From Alloalcanivorax mobilis (GTDB lineage Bacteria > Pseudomonadota > Gammaproteobacteria > Pseudomonadales > Alcanivoracaceae): 64,000 nucleotides of DNA. The notes below the pieces were generated by a model. It was not told where the DNA came from. It saw only the letters and a program-made list of their open reading frames with translations, and did no database searches. A program made the position numbers and the translations under genes. Location of the stretch: the NCBI RefSeq assembly GCF_002864685.1, contig NZ_NMQZ01000006.1, forward strand, positions 1 to 64,000, given 5' to 3'. Positions 1-9,381 of this stretch are shown one piece after another (position 1 is the first letter of the stretch; each line of letters starts with the position of its first letter).

Positions 1-100
1 ACCCAATCACGATCCAGGAAAGTCGCTTCCCGCTAAAGCGCGAAGAACCTTTTTTTTTGCGTGGGCTGGGAGGGGATTGAGAGCGGTGGGGGATCTTGAG

Positions 101-268
101 TTGAACGTTAAAAGTTGAAAGTTGAAAGGAAGAGCGTGTGGAAAGGTCGGGGGTTGGTCGCAAGCAGCCAGGCCCGTAATGGACACCACTGGTATGAACG
201 CGGGCACTGCCGTATCGGTTGGCACGGCCTCATTCGCGTTTTAACTTTTAACTTTTAACTTTTAACTT
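101..268. repeat. Heptad-armed inverted repeat (AAGTTRA family), element A
   Basis: The left arm (101-128) is made of AAGTTGA-like 7-mers and the right arm (239-268) of four tandem AACTTTT units, its complement. The loop holds a GC-rich core beginning CGCGGGCAC that returns in the loops at 10.1 and 28.6 kb. The right arm runs into the marR gene and contains its TAA stop. Bases 1-100 show no gene that I can support. Function unknown. Confidence 0.75.
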
Positions 269-711
269 TGGCCGCCCTGTTCCCGGTCCAGGTTATCGAT
301 CATCCGCCGGGCGGTGGCGAGGAAGGCGTCGATTTCGGTCTGGCTGAGGCCTTTGAGCAGGGTGGCTTTGACTTTTTCCTGGGCGTGTTCGGCTTTTCTC
401 ATCAGTGCGCGGCCCGGCGCGCTGAGGGAGATGATCTGGCTGCGTTTGTCGTCCGGGTGCGGGGCGCGCTGGATCAGGCCCATGCCGTCCAGTTCCTTGA
501 GCACCCGGGTGATCTGCGCTTTGTCGCGGCGGGTGAGGTTGGCCAACTGGTTGGCGGTGCAGTCCGGTTGCGTACGGATCAGGCGCAGCAGACGAACGTG
601 CATGCCGTTAAGTGGCAGGTTGTCGTCGGCGATGGCCGCTTTGGTGCTGAGTTTGAATTGAAACGCGAGTTGCCAGAGAACGTCGCGAATGTCGTTGTCG
701 GGGTGGGCCAC
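262..711 (-). CDS. MarR-family transcriptional regulator
   Basis: A 149-residue winged-helix repressor or activator of the MarR family, which usually binds DNA as a dimer and responds to small ligands. The central part carries the expected helix-turn-helix and wing, with QLANLTRRDKAQITRVLKEL followed by the wing motif DDKRSQ. The frame is open back to a TTG at 741, but I chose the GTG at 711 because AAGGCAGG precedes it at a good distance and because the longer start would lie inside an 11-nt inverted repeat that looks like the operator. It is divergent from the flavin reductase gene at 828, which is its most likely target. The stop codon lies inside a heptad repeat arm. Family call is secure; the target is inferred. 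Confidence 0.88.
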   Translation of the reverse strand: MAHPDNDIRDVLWQLAFQFKLSTKAAIADDNLPLNGMHVRLLRLIRTQPDCTANQLANLTRRDKAQITRVLKELDGMGLIQRAPHPDDKRSQIISLSAPGRALMRKAEHAQEKVKATLLKGLSQTEIDAFLATARRMIDNLDREQGGQS

Positions 712-730
712 GGGTGCCTGCCTTTTGGTT

Positions 731-768
731 GACAATATCAATTAATTGGATTTATGGTTGATATTGTC
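731..768. promoter_or_regulatory. Probable MarR operator in divergent promoter region
   Basis: A perfect 11-nt inverted repeat, GACAATATCAA at 731-741 and its complement at 758-768, separated by 16 AT-rich bases. It sits between marR and the divergent flavin reductase gene, where an autoregulatory MarR site would be expected. The spacing is wider than a typical MarR site, so it may be two half-sites or a site for another regulator. Confidence 0.5.
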
Positions 769-827
769 TACTAAATTTCCGTAAGCAACAAGCCGCGCTC
801 CGGCGAGCGCGCTCGACGAGGTATTCC

Positions 828-1610
828 ATGGCCAGACCGGCTCCCCGAATTCTGCACGTGATCCGCTCGCACGATATCACCCCGCACATGCGGCGGGTGG
901 TGTTGGGCGGTGAGGATCTCAGTAATTTTCCTGAAGATCATGAAAGCGCCAACTTCAAGCTGCTGATTCCCCGCCCGGGACAGGCCCGCATCGCGCTGCC
1001 GCCCTACGGCGACACCCCGGAGCACGACAGACCCATAGTGCGCACTTACACCCTGCGCCATTTTGACAAAGCCCGGGGTGAGATCAGCGTGGATTTCATG
1101 CTCCATGAACCCCACGGCCCCGCCTCGGAATGGGCCGTGAACGCCCGGCCCGGGGATCGCATCGGCTTCGCCGGGCCCGGCGCCCCCAAGTTCGTGGATT
1201 TCGAGGCGGACTGGTTTTTGTTCGCTGGCGACATGTCCGCACTGCCCGCGATCAGCGCCAACATCGAACGTCTGCCGGCCCACGCCAGGGGTTACGCGGT
1301 GCTGGAAATTCTCGACCCGGCGGACCAGCAGGACCTGCCGTTTCCCGAGGGCATCAAAGTAAGCTGGTGCGTCAACCGATCCCCGCAAATTGCCTCGCTG
1401 ACATTGGTGAATGCAGTACTGGCGCAACCCTGGCTGGCCGGATCGCCGGCGGTTTGGGTGGCTGGGGAGAGCGGCTCGGTCCGCGCTGTTCGCCGGTACC
1501 TGAACGAAGAGCATCAGGTTGAGCGCGGACGGCTCTATGCCAGCGGTTATTGGCAGATCGGCCTGACCGAAGACCGGCATCAGATGGAGAAGAGGAAAGA
1601 GAAAAGTTAA
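828..1610 (+). CDS. Siderophore-interacting protein (FAD-dependent ferric-siderophore reductase family)
   Basis: A 260-residue cytoplasmic flavoprotein of the SIP/ViuB family, which uses NAD(P)H to reduce Fe(III)-siderophore and release iron. The FAD-binding barrel carries the family RTYTLR signature near residue 68, followed by the flavin phosphate segment, and the C-terminal NAD(P)H domain ends with VWVAGESGSVRAVRRYL, where the AGE motif is typical. Length fits the family. It starts at an ATG opposite the MarR gene and is followed directly by a 12-nt stem. No siderophore receptor or biosynthesis gene is in the window, so the ferric substrate is unknown. Its stop lies in AAAGTTAA, like those of other genes here that border AAGTTRA repeats. 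Confidence 0.85.
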   Translation: MARPAPRILHVIRSHDITPHMRRVVLGGEDLSNFPEDHESANFKLLIPRPGQARIALPPYGDTPEHDRPIVRTYTLRHFDKARGEISVDFMLHEPHGPASEWAVNARPGDRIGFAGPGAPKFVDFEADWFLFAGDMSALPAISANIERLPAHARGYAVLEILDPADQQDLPFPEGIKVSWCVNRSPQIASLTLVNAVLAQPWLAGSPAVWVAGESGSVRAVRRYLNEEHQVERGRLYASGYWQIGLTEDRHQMEKRKEKS

Positions 1611-1665
1611 GGAACCTCTGAACAACTCCCCGCAGAACCATCAGGGAGCTATATTCAGAGGTTCC
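1611..1665. terminator. Stem-loop just after the siderophore-interacting protein gene
   Basis: Perfect 12-nt inverted repeat, GGAACCTCTGAA at 1611-1622 and its complement at 1654-1665, starting on the base after the stop codon, with a 31-nt loop. There is no U-tract, so intrinsic termination is uncertain. It may be a transcript-end stabiliser or a remnant mobile-element end. Confidence 0.4.
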
Positions 1666-1711
1666 CTAAGCACCAATTGATGCGCGGTGCGCAACGCGCT
1701 ATATTTCGCTC

Positions 1712-1990
1712 ATGATCAAGACGTTCCGCCACAAAGGATTGCAGCGGTTCTTTCTCGGCGGCAGCACGGCGGGAATCCAGCCGCGGCACGCCAAGCGCTT
1801 GCGTATGCAATTAGCGGCGCTGGATACCGCCGTGACGGTTGATGACATGAACATCCCCGGTTTCCACCTGCACTCGCTGAAAGGACGCGAGAAAGGCCGT
1901 TGGTCGGTCCGCGTTAACGGAAACTGGCGGCTGACCTTCGAATTCAGGGATGGCAGCGCCTTCGTGTTGGATTACCAGGACTATCACTGA
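1712..1990 (+). CDS. higB: HigB-like RelE-superfamily toxin
   Basis: A 92-residue type II toxin of the HigB group (RelE fold), a ribosome-dependent mRNA endonuclease. The N-terminus MIKTFRHKGL, the central HSLKGREKGRWSVRVNGNWR and the closing VLDYQDYH are characteristic of HigB proteins encoded before their antitoxin. The stop codon overlaps the ATG of the next gene by one base, giving the usual toxin-first higBA order. A TTGATG/TATATT promoter pair with a 19-bp spacer (1677-1707) lies over a GCGC-rich palindrome that could be the HigA operator. No obvious deletion of key residues. Confidence 0.9.
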   Translation: MIKTFRHKGLQRFFLGGSTAGIQPRHAKRLRMQLAALDTAVTVDDMNIPGFHLHSLKGREKGRWSVRVNGNWRLTFEFRDGSAFVLDYQDYH

Positions 1991-2283
1991 TGAAGATGCA
2001 CAACCCTCCTCATCCCGGCGAGTTCATTCGCGATGTTTATATGACCCCATTCAGGCTGAGCGCGCGCCAGCTCGCGGTCAAATTGGCGGTGTCACCGTCC
2101 ACGCTGTCGCGGGTTCTCAAGGGCAACAGTGGGATCAGCCCGGAAATGGCATTACGGCTATCCAAAGCGCTGGGCAGGACGCCGGAAAGCTGGCTGGCGA
2201 TGCAGGATGCCCATGATCTCTGGGTGGCTCGCCAGGCAGTGAATCTGGACGGCGTGGAACGGATTGATTTCGACGCTGCCTGA
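1990..2283 (+). CDS. higA: HigA-family antitoxin (XRE helix-turn-helix)
   Basis: A 97-residue antitoxin that neutralises HigB and represses the operon. It begins with the typical HigA motif NPPHPGEFIRDVYM, followed by an XRE helix-turn-helix (LAVKLAVSPSTLSRVLKGNS, about residues 25-55) and the ISPEMALRLSKALG helix. Its ATG overlaps the toxin stop by one base, so the genes are probably translationally coupled. It was likely acquired as a unit with higB, since both neighbours are ordinary chromosomal genes. Confidence 0.92.
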   Translation: MKMHNPPHPGEFIRDVYMTPFRLSARQLAVKLAVSPSTLSRVLKGNSGISPEMALRLSKALGRTPESWLAMQDAHDLWVARQAVNLDGVERIDFDAA

Positions 2284-2370
2284 GCGCGGCTTGGGGCATG
2301 GAGCCGCCGGCCGGACCGGCTAAGAGCCGCGGTGGTTATTCAGTTTTCCAGCACGGTCGCTGCTTTTGGC

Positions 2371-2817
2371 TCAGGCGCAGCACTTCTTGAATTTACGGCC
2401 GCTGCCGCAGGGGCAGAGGTCGTTGCGGCCTGGCTTGAGCGGCGTGACGGTGTGCTCGCCGTCCAGGTAGAACCAGCGGTCATATTCGCGCACGAAACGG
2501 GAGCGCTCTTCCAGCACCGCGAAGCCGTTCCCCTCTTTGCAGGTGGCGCGGAAGTGGACCCGACCACTCTCGCCGCTTTCGTCACTTTCCAATACCTCCA
2601 ACGCCAGCCATTGGCCACCGTCGTCCAGGTTCAGCGACGCCGGCCGGGTGTCCGGGTGCCAGCTGGCGAGCAGGTAATCGCCGTGGTTAAGCACGAAGGC
2701 GCTGTAGCGCGAACGCATCAGCGCTTCCGGAGTGGCTGCCGGCTGGCCTTGGTGCAGCGGTTGGCAGCAGCGGGCATAGCCGAAGCCGGATTGGCAAGGG
2801 CAGGGCAGGTTGTCCAT
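2371..2817 (-). CDS. YchJ-family SEC-C zinc-motif protein
   Basis: A 148-residue protein of the UPF0225/YchJ family. Two cysteine clusters frame an NTF2-like domain: CPCQSGFGYARCC near the N-terminus and CPCGSGRKFKKCC at the very end. The second is the SEC-C motif, which binds zinc in SecA and related proteins. The middle holds RSRYSAFVLNHGDYLLASWH, diagnostic of the family. I chose the ATG at 2817 because the family starts just before the first cysteine motif; the frame is open further upstream but without similarity. The molecular role is not established. It is divergent from the acyl-CoA synthetase gene and shares the palindrome-rich spacer. Confidence 0.9.
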   Translation of the reverse strand: MDNLPCPCQSGFGYARCCQPLHQGQPAATPEALMRSRYSAFVLNHGDYLLASWHPDTRPASLNLDDGGQWLALEVLESDESGESGRVHFRATCKEGNGFAVLEERSRFVREYDRWFYLDGEHTVTPLKPGRNDLCPCGSGRKFKKCCA

Positions 2818-2886
2818 GGGCAGGGAGAAGCAGGCCAAAGGGCCGCCATGGTGGCAGATCGCCGGCAATCTGGCAGCACCCGACCG

Positions 2887-2934
2887 GTATGCGACTAAAG
2901 TCGCATACTTAATATTTCGAGCGCTCGCTATATT
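2887..2934. promoter_or_regulatory. Two palindromes between ychJ-like gene and acyl-CoA synthetase gene
   Basis: The first is a perfect 9-bp inverted repeat, GTATGCGAC at 2887-2895 and its complement at 2900-2908, around TAAA. The second centres on CGAGCGCTCG (2918-2927) and extends imperfectly into AATAT/ATATT flanks (2911-2934). They lie about 90-130 bp before the acyl-CoA synthetase start, in the only long untranslated gap of the transporter cluster. The TetR regulator at 9.4 kb is the natural candidate binder, but this is inference. Confidence 0.5.
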
Positions 2935-3019
2935 TTTGGGGTGGCCCAGCTCAAAGAGGCCCGTGCGACAACAATAATGCTCCGGCGACCGGCCGCCGCA
3001 CCGCCGATCGGGATGGTTT

Positions 3020-4654
3020 ATGACCAACAAGTACGAGCAGGATCTGCCCCAGAGCGCCGCCAACCATTCGCCGCTGACACCGCTGGCCTTTTTGCGCCGC
3101 TCCGCCGCCGTGTTCCCGGACAAGATCGCGGTGATCGACGACGACCGACAATTCGATTACCGCACCCTGCTGGCGCGTTGCCGCCAATTGGCCGCCGGCC
3201 TCGGAGGGCTGGGCGTGCAAGACGCCGACACCGTGGCGGTGCTGTGCCCGAACAGCCATGAAATGCTGGAGGCGCACTACGGCGTGGCGATGGCGGGGGC
3301 GGTGTTGAATGCCCTGAACACACGCCTGGATGCCGCCACCCTGGGCTTTATTCTTGAGCATGGCGAAGCGCGCGTGCTGTGTTACGACAGCGAGTACGAA
3401 GCGGTGGTGGAGCAGGCACTGAGCAGTGTCAGCCAGAGGCCCAGGCTGGTGGCCATCGAGCGCGACCATGGCGCCTCCGGCGGGCTGGCGGACATCAGCT
3501 ATGAAGCCCTTCTGCAAGGCGCCGAGGCCAGTGCCGAGCCGCTCTGGCCGGCGGACGAATGGCAGGCGATCACCCTGAACTACACCTCCGGTACCACCGG
3601 CAATCCCAAGGGCGTGGTGTATCACCACCGTGGCGCCTGGCTGGCGGCGATGAGCAACGCCATGGCCTTCGAGATGAGCGCCGACACCGTTTATCTGTGG
3701 ACCCTGCCCATGTTCCATTGCAACGGCTGGGGCTACACCTGGGCGATCACCGCGGTGGGCGGCACCCATGTGTGCCTGCGGCGGATCGACAGCGATCTGA
3801 TCTACCAGCGCATCGAACGCCATGGCGTGACCCATCTGTGCGGCGCGCCGGTGGTGATGAACACCCTGATCAACGACCTCGGTGCCCAGGGCAAAACGCT
3901 CAGCGCGCCGGCGCGTTTTGCCCTGGGCGGCGCGGCGCCGCCCAGCACGGTGATTCGCAAGGCCAGCGAAATCGGCTTCCGCATTACCCACCTGTATGGC
4001 CTCACCGAAACCTACGGGCCCTCCACCCTGTGCGTGCCGCAGGCGAATTGGGCGCACCTGGAAAACGACGCGCTGGCGGAAAAAATGGCCCGCCAGGGGG
4101 TGATCAATTTCGCCATCGATGAGGCCCGCATCGCCGATCCACAAAGTGGCCAGGCGCTGCCCGCCGATGGCATCAGCCTGGGCGAGATACAGCTGCGCGG
4201 TAATACCGTGATGAAAGGCTATTTGAAAAACCCGGAGACCACCGCCGAGGCGTTCGAAGGCGGCTGGTACCACACCGGCGACTTGGCGGTGATGCACCCG
4301 GACGGCTACATCGAGATCAAGGACCGCGCCAAGGACATCATTATTTCCGGCGGCGAGAACATCTCCAGCCTGGAAGTGGAGGAAATTCTCTATCGCCACC
4401 CACGGGTCAGCGAAGCGGCGGTGGTGGCGATGGTCGATGACAAATGGGGCGAGGTGCCCTGTGCGTTCGTACAACTGCGCGATGACGGCCCCGGCGATGA
4501 GCGCGCCCTGATCGAATTTTGTCGCACCCACATGGCGGGCTTCAAAGTGCCCAAGAAAGTGGTGTTCGGCGAGTTGCCAAAAACCGTGACCGGTAAGGTG
4601 CGCAAGAACGTGCTGCGCGACCGGACCGGCCCGACCAACAACACATCATCATAA
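3020..4654 (+). CDS. Acyl-CoA synthetase (AMP-forming carboxylate-CoA ligase)
   Basis: A 544-residue adenylate-forming ligase that activates a carboxylic acid with ATP and CoA. The phosphate-binding loop YTSGTTGNPKGVVYHHRG lies at about residues 188-205, the MFHCNGW motif of fatty-acyl and aryl ligases near 231, the GLTETYG adenine motif near 328, the YHTGDLA motif near 414, and the catalytic lysine in the C-terminal KTVTGKVRKNVL. Together these are a complete active site. The gene is followed after 26 bp by a LIV-type importer, so the imported compound is probably its substrate. The sequence resembles medium-chain and branched or aromatic acyl ligases, but substrate cannot be read from it. 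Confidence 0.9.
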   Translation: MTNKYEQDLPQSAANHSPLTPLAFLRRSAAVFPDKIAVIDDDRQFDYRTLLARCRQLAAGLGGLGVQDADTVAVLCPNSHEMLEAHYGVAMAGAVLNALNTRLDAATLGFILEHGEARVLCYDSEYEAVVEQALSSVSQRPRLVAIERDHGASGGLADISYEALLQGAEASAEPLWPADEWQAITLNYTSGTTGNPKGVVYHHRGAWLAAMSNAMAFEMSADTVYLWTLPMFHCNGWGYTWAITAVGGTHVCLRRIDSDLIYQRIERHGVTHLCGAPVVMNTLINDLGAQGKTLSAPARFALGGAAPPSTVIRKASEIGFRITHLYGLTETYGPSTLCVPQANWAHLENDALAEKMARQGVINFAIDEARIADPQSGQALPADGISLGEIQLRGNTVMKGYLKNPETTAEAFEGGWYHTGDLAVMHPDGYIEIKDRAKDIIISGGENISSLEVEEILYRHPRVSEAAVVAMVDDKWGEVPCAFVQLRDDGPGDERALIEFCRTHMAGFKVPKKVVFGELPKTVTGKVRKNVLRDRTGPTNNTSS

Positions 4655-4680
4655 CAACAGCACACAAAGAGGACTCCGGC

Positions 4681-5907
4681 ATGAAATCGTTCAAGCGAGG
4701 AACACTACTGAGTGCACTGGTCATGGCCGTGGGCATCAGTGCCACGCCATCCTGGGCGGCGGATGAGCCGATCCGCCTGGGCGCCATTCATATTCTCTCC
4801 GGCAGCGCCGCCAATTATGGCAAGTTCGCCCGCCAGGGCATTGACCTGGCCATCGACGAAATCAACGACAGCGGCGGGGTGATGGGGCGCGATCTGGAAC
4901 TGGTGATCGAAGACAGCCAGGGCAAGGCGTCCACCGCCATTCAGGCGGCCCGCAAACTGGTCTACCAGGATCAGGTCAGCGGTTTGCTGGGGCTGGACAG
5001 CTCGGGCGTCGCCCAGGGGCTGGTGCCGATCATGCCGGAGTTGAAAAAGCCGCTGATCATTACCCACGCCGCCACTCCGGACGCCACCGGCAGCCTGTGC
5101 AACGCCTACACCTACCGGATCAGCAATAACGTGGCGCAGAACATGAACGCGCTGGCCTCGGTGGCGGCGGAAACCGGCGCCAAACGCTGGACCACCATCG
5201 GCCCGGATTACGCCTTCGGTCACCAGTCCTGGGAATATTTCGGCAACGCCCTGAAGAAGATCAACCCGGATGTGGAACTGCTCAAGGACACCGCCTTTCC
5301 CCGTTTCGGCGCGGAAGACTTCACCCCGTTTATCAACGGCGTGATGGCGGCCAAACCGGATGGCGTGCTGATTTCGGTGTGGGGCGGCGACCTGGTCAAC
5401 TTCGTCCGCCAGGCCAACAACCTGGGCTTCTTTGAAAAGGACATGCAAATCATCTTCACCGTTGGCGCCGCCACCGAAGTGCTCTCCGCGCTGGGCGAGC
5501 AGATGCCCGAGGGCGTGTGGCTTTCCACCCGCTACTGGTATAAAGCGTTTGATAATGAGCAGAACAAACACTTCGTTGCCGCCTACAAAGACCGCTATGG
5601 CGTGCCGCCCAGCTACAACGCGGAAGGCGCCTACGCCGCCGTGTACGCCTATAAAAAAGCCATCGAGAAAGCAGGCAGCGCCGACGACGGCGACAAAATC
5701 GCGGCGGCACTGGATGGCATGAGCCTGGACGCCCCCAACGGCACCATCACTTTCCGTAAAGGCGACCATCAGGCCCTGGTCGGGCCGAACGTCGGCCGCG
5801 CCGGCGCCATGGACGAGGAAGACGGCATTCGCGACCTGGAAGACCTGCGCCTTTTCGACGGCGAAAAGATCTCGCGCAGCGTGGCGGAAACCGGCTGCAA
5901 GCTGTAA
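4681..5907 (+). CDS. LIV-type ABC transporter substrate-binding protein
   Basis: A 408-residue periplasmic binding protein of the Peripla_BP_6 class, with a signal peptide (MKSFKRGTLLSALVMAVG, cleavage after the Ala-rich PSWA). The start of the mature protein, IRLGAIHILSGSAANYGKFA, is the usual ligand-pocket strand and loop. This class binds branched amino acids, amides, short acids and aromatic acids, so the ligand cannot be read off. RBS AGAGGA precedes the ATG. It heads the transporter genes and follows the acyl-CoA synthetase. A strong stem-loop separates it from the permease genes. Confidence 0.9.
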   Translation: MKSFKRGTLLSALVMAVGISATPSWAADEPIRLGAIHILSGSAANYGKFARQGIDLAIDEINDSGGVMGRDLELVIEDSQGKASTAIQAARKLVYQDQVSGLLGLDSSGVAQGLVPIMPELKKPLIITHAATPDATGSLCNAYTYRISNNVAQNMNALASVAAETGAKRWTTIGPDYAFGHQSWEYFGNALKKINPDVELLKDTAFPRFGAEDFTPFINGVMAAKPDGVLISVWGGDLVNFVRQANNLGFFEKDMQIIFTVGAATEVLSALGEQMPEGVWLSTRYWYKAFDNEQNKHFVAAYKDRYGVPPSYNAEGAYAAVYAYKKAIEKAGSADDGDKIAAALDGMSLDAPNGTITFRKGDHQALVGPNVGRAGAMDEEDGIRDLEDLRLFDGEKISRSVAETGCKL

Positions 5908-5923
5908 CCCGCGCGACACCCAC

Positions 5924-5950
5924 GGCGTTGATGGCACGGCCATCAACGCC
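5924..5950 (+). promoter_or_regulatory. Intergenic RNA stem-loop between binding-protein and permease genes
   Basis: A perfect 11-bp inverted repeat, GGCGTTGATGG at 5924-5934 and its complement at 5940-5950, with a 5-nt loop. No run of T follows, so it is probably not a full terminator. In ABC operons such hairpins often protect the binding-protein mRNA and let it be made in excess over the membrane subunits; that role is inferred here. Confidence 0.6.
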
Positions 5951-5982
5951 TCCGGCTTTCCTGACCAGGTAACGGAGGTGCC

Positions 5983-6852
5983 ATGTCTGGCATCGGCGCG
6001 GCTTTTCTTAACAGCCTCGATATCGGTTTGCTTCTTTTCGTGATCGCGGTGGGCCTGAATATCGTGTTCGGCGTGCTCAACGTGATCAACTTCGCCCACG
6101 GCGCTTTGTATATGCTGGGCGCCTATCTGGCCTACAGCCTGATCAACCTGCTCGGCATGCCGTTCTGGGTGGCGCTGATCGTGGCGCCACTGGTGGTGGC
6201 GGCGGTGGCGGTGCTGATTGATCGCCTGGTGCTGCGCTTTATCTACCAGCGCGACGTGGCCGACAGCCTGCTGCTGACGTTCGCGCTGTTGCTGATTATC
6301 AATGAGTCGGTGCGCTCCCTATGGGGCTCGGGCATCCATGTGGTTGAGCCGCCGGCGCTGCTGCAAGGTACCGTTCATGTGTTCGGCGCCAGCTATCCCA
6401 CCTACAGCCTGTTCGTAATCGTGGTCGGCCTGGTGCTGCTGGCCGGCTTGTGGTTTTTGTTCAACCGCACCCGCGCCGGCAAGATCATGCGCGCCGCCGC
6501 GCTGGATCGGGAGATGGCCGAGGCGTTGTGCATCAATACCAAAAGGGTGGTCACCGGGGTGTTCGCCTTTGGCGCCTGGCTGGCCGCTATCGGCGGCGTG
6601 GTGGCGGCACCGATGCGCGCCATCGACCCCGGCATGGGCGACAAGATCATCATCGAGTCGTTCATCGTGGTGGTGATCGGCGGTCTCGGCAGCTTCCCCG
6701 GGGCCTTGATTGGCGCCCTGGTGCTGGGGCTGATCCACGGCTTCGGCGGCCGTTATCTGCCCGGCATCAACATGTTGTTGCCGTTCGTGGGCATGGCGCT
6801 GATCTTGCTGATCAAGCCCACTGGCATCATGGGCAAGGGGGCCGGGGTATGA
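5983..6852 (+). CDS. LIV-type ABC transporter permease (LivH-like)
   Basis: A 289-residue inner-membrane permease of the branched-chain amino-acid permease family with about eight hydrophobic segments. The family motif NIVFGVLNVINFAHGALYML occurs near residues 27-46 and the cytoplasmic GLGSFPGALIGALVLG loop near residue 230, which contacts the ATPase. RBS ACGGAGG precedes the ATG. The stop overlaps the next start by four bases (ATGA), so the two permeases are translationally coupled. Confidence 0.9.
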   Translation: MSGIGAAFLNSLDIGLLLFVIAVGLNIVFGVLNVINFAHGALYMLGAYLAYSLINLLGMPFWVALIVAPLVVAAVAVLIDRLVLRFIYQRDVADSLLLTFALLLIINESVRSLWGSGIHVVEPPALLQGTVHVFGASYPTYSLFVIVVGLVLLAGLWFLFNRTRAGKIMRAAALDREMAEALCINTKRVVTGVFAFGAWLAAIGGVVAAPMRAIDPGMGDKIIIESFIVVVIGGLGSFPGALIGALVLGLIHGFGGRYLPGINMLLPFVGMALILLIKPTGIMGKGAGV

Positions 6853-7792
6853 AAAACGCAATCCTGATGGCGGTGTTCGTGGTGGTGCTGGCAGGCCTGG
6901 TACTGCTGCCCTGGTTCACGCCGTATTTTTATATTTTTATCGCCACCGAAATTCTCATCATGGGGCTGTTCGCGGCCAGCTTTAATCTGATTTTCGGCTA
7001 CACCGGCATGCTCAGTTTTGGCCATGCCGCCTTCTTCGGCATTGGCAGCTACGCCACCGCCATGCTGTTGCTTCACCTGCAATGGCCACTGGTCTATTGC
7101 CTGATCGCCTCGGTGGTGTTCGGCGCGTTGCTGGCGCTGGTGATCGGCTTTCTCAGCGTGCGCCTCAACGAAGTGTACTTCGCCATGCTCACCCTGGCGT
7201 TTGGCATGATGGTGTTTTCCATTGCCCACCAGTGGCGCTCGGTGACCAACGGCAGCGATGGCATCGCCGGTTTCACGGTGGGTGAATTCGGCCTCGGCCT
7301 GCCGCTCACCCTGGGCAATCCGGCGGTCTATTACCACGTGGTTCTGGTGATCGTGGTATTGGCCTCGGCGTTGCTGTATCTGATCGGCCGCTCCTCGTTC
7401 GGCATGATTCTGCAAGCGATTCGCCAGAACGCGGAGCGGGTGTCTTTCTGTGGCTTGAACGTGCGCGCATACCGGCTGGCCGCCTTTACCATCGGTGGTG
7501 GCTTCGCCGGCCTGGCCGGCGGTTTGATGGCCCCGTTTCTGCGCGTGGCCAGCCCGGAGATGTTGCACTGGTCTACCTCCGCGGAGCCGGTGCTGATGTC
7601 GATTCTCGGCGGCACCGGCTATTTTCTCGGCCCGTTCGTGGGCTCGGCGATCTTTATTCTTCTGGAAACCTGGATCACCAGCATCACCCACGCCTGGATG
7701 CTGGTGCTGGGCATCGTGTTGGCATTGATGGTGATGTTTTTCCGCCGGGGCGTGCTCGGCACCTTTCTCGACTGGTGGCAGGAGCGGCAACG

Positions 7793-7796
<4 letters not shown>
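6849..7796 (+). CDS. LIV-type ABC transporter permease (LivM-like)
   Basis: A 315-residue second permease of the same importer. It contains the LivM signature NLIFGYTGMLSFGHAAFFGI near residues 42-61 and a GGTGYFLGPFVGSAIF coupling segment near residue 255. The start is the ATG overlapping the LivH-like stop; the longer open frame upstream is only read-through of the livH region in another frame. Its own stop overlaps the ATPase start (ATGA). Confidence 0.9.
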
Positions 7797-8580
<784 letters not shown>

Positions 8581-8584
<4 letters not shown>

Positions 8585-9285
8585 TTCTTGAACTGAACGA
8601 CATTCACACCTACTACGGTGAAAGCCAGGCCCTGCAGGGGGTAACGCTGTCGCTCAGCGAAGGCGAAACGGTGTGCCTGCTGGGCCGCAACGGCGCCGGC
8701 AAAAGCACCACCCTGAAGAGCATCATCGGGCTGACCCCGCCGCGCCAGGGCACCGTCACCTGGCGCGGCCAGGACATCACCGGCCAGCCGCCACACCGCA
8801 TCGCCCGCCTGGGCATCGGCTATGTGCCGGAAGACCGCCGCATCTTTCCCGGCCTGAGCGTGCGCGAGAATCTGGAGGTCGCCGAGCGCAAGGGCGTGGA
8901 TGGCGACAAGCGCTGGAGCGTGGCGCGGATCTTCGACGAATACCCGATGCTCGCCGAACTGGCGGACCAGGACGGCAGCACCCTCTCCGGCGGGCAGCAA
9001 CAGATGCTGGCGGTGGCGCGCACGCTGATGATTGAACCGCGCCTGCTGCTGCTGGATGAACCCAACGAGGGCCTGGCGCCGGTGATCGTCAAACAGATCG
9101 GCGCGCTGATCGATGCGCTCGCCGCCACCACCACCATTGTGTTCACCGACCAGAGCGTGCATTTCGCGCTCAAGCACGCCCAGCGCGCCTATATTCTTGA
9201 AAAGGGCGTGGTGGTTCACGAAGCCGGCAGCGCCGAACTGCGCGACGACGTGGCCACCCAACAGCGCTATCTGTCGGTGGCCTGA
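8581..9285 (+). CDS. LIV-type ABC transporter ATPase 2 (LivF-like)
   Basis: A 234-residue ATPase, the partner of the LivG-like subunit. Walker A is GRNGAGKSTT near residue 36, the signature is LSGGQQQMLAVART, and Walker B is LLLLDEPNEGLAP. The EDRRIFPGLSVRENL segment is typical of LivF. It completes a five-gene importer. The next 96 bp hold a possible TTTATACT minus-10 for the downstream tetR gene, so the regulator may have its own promoter. Confidence 0.92.
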
Positions 9286-9381
9286 CGATGCCCGGGCCAG
9301 GGCCGCGTTCACGGTTTATACTGCCCGGCCCGAACGGCGCCCGCCGGCGCCGCCTGCCCACTGCCTGCCCGAACCACGACC

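Noticed and set aside
1-225. Small minus-strand gene at the window start
   Set aside because: The 72-codon frame mostly translates heptad repeat and loop DNA and lacks a ribosome site or family similarity.
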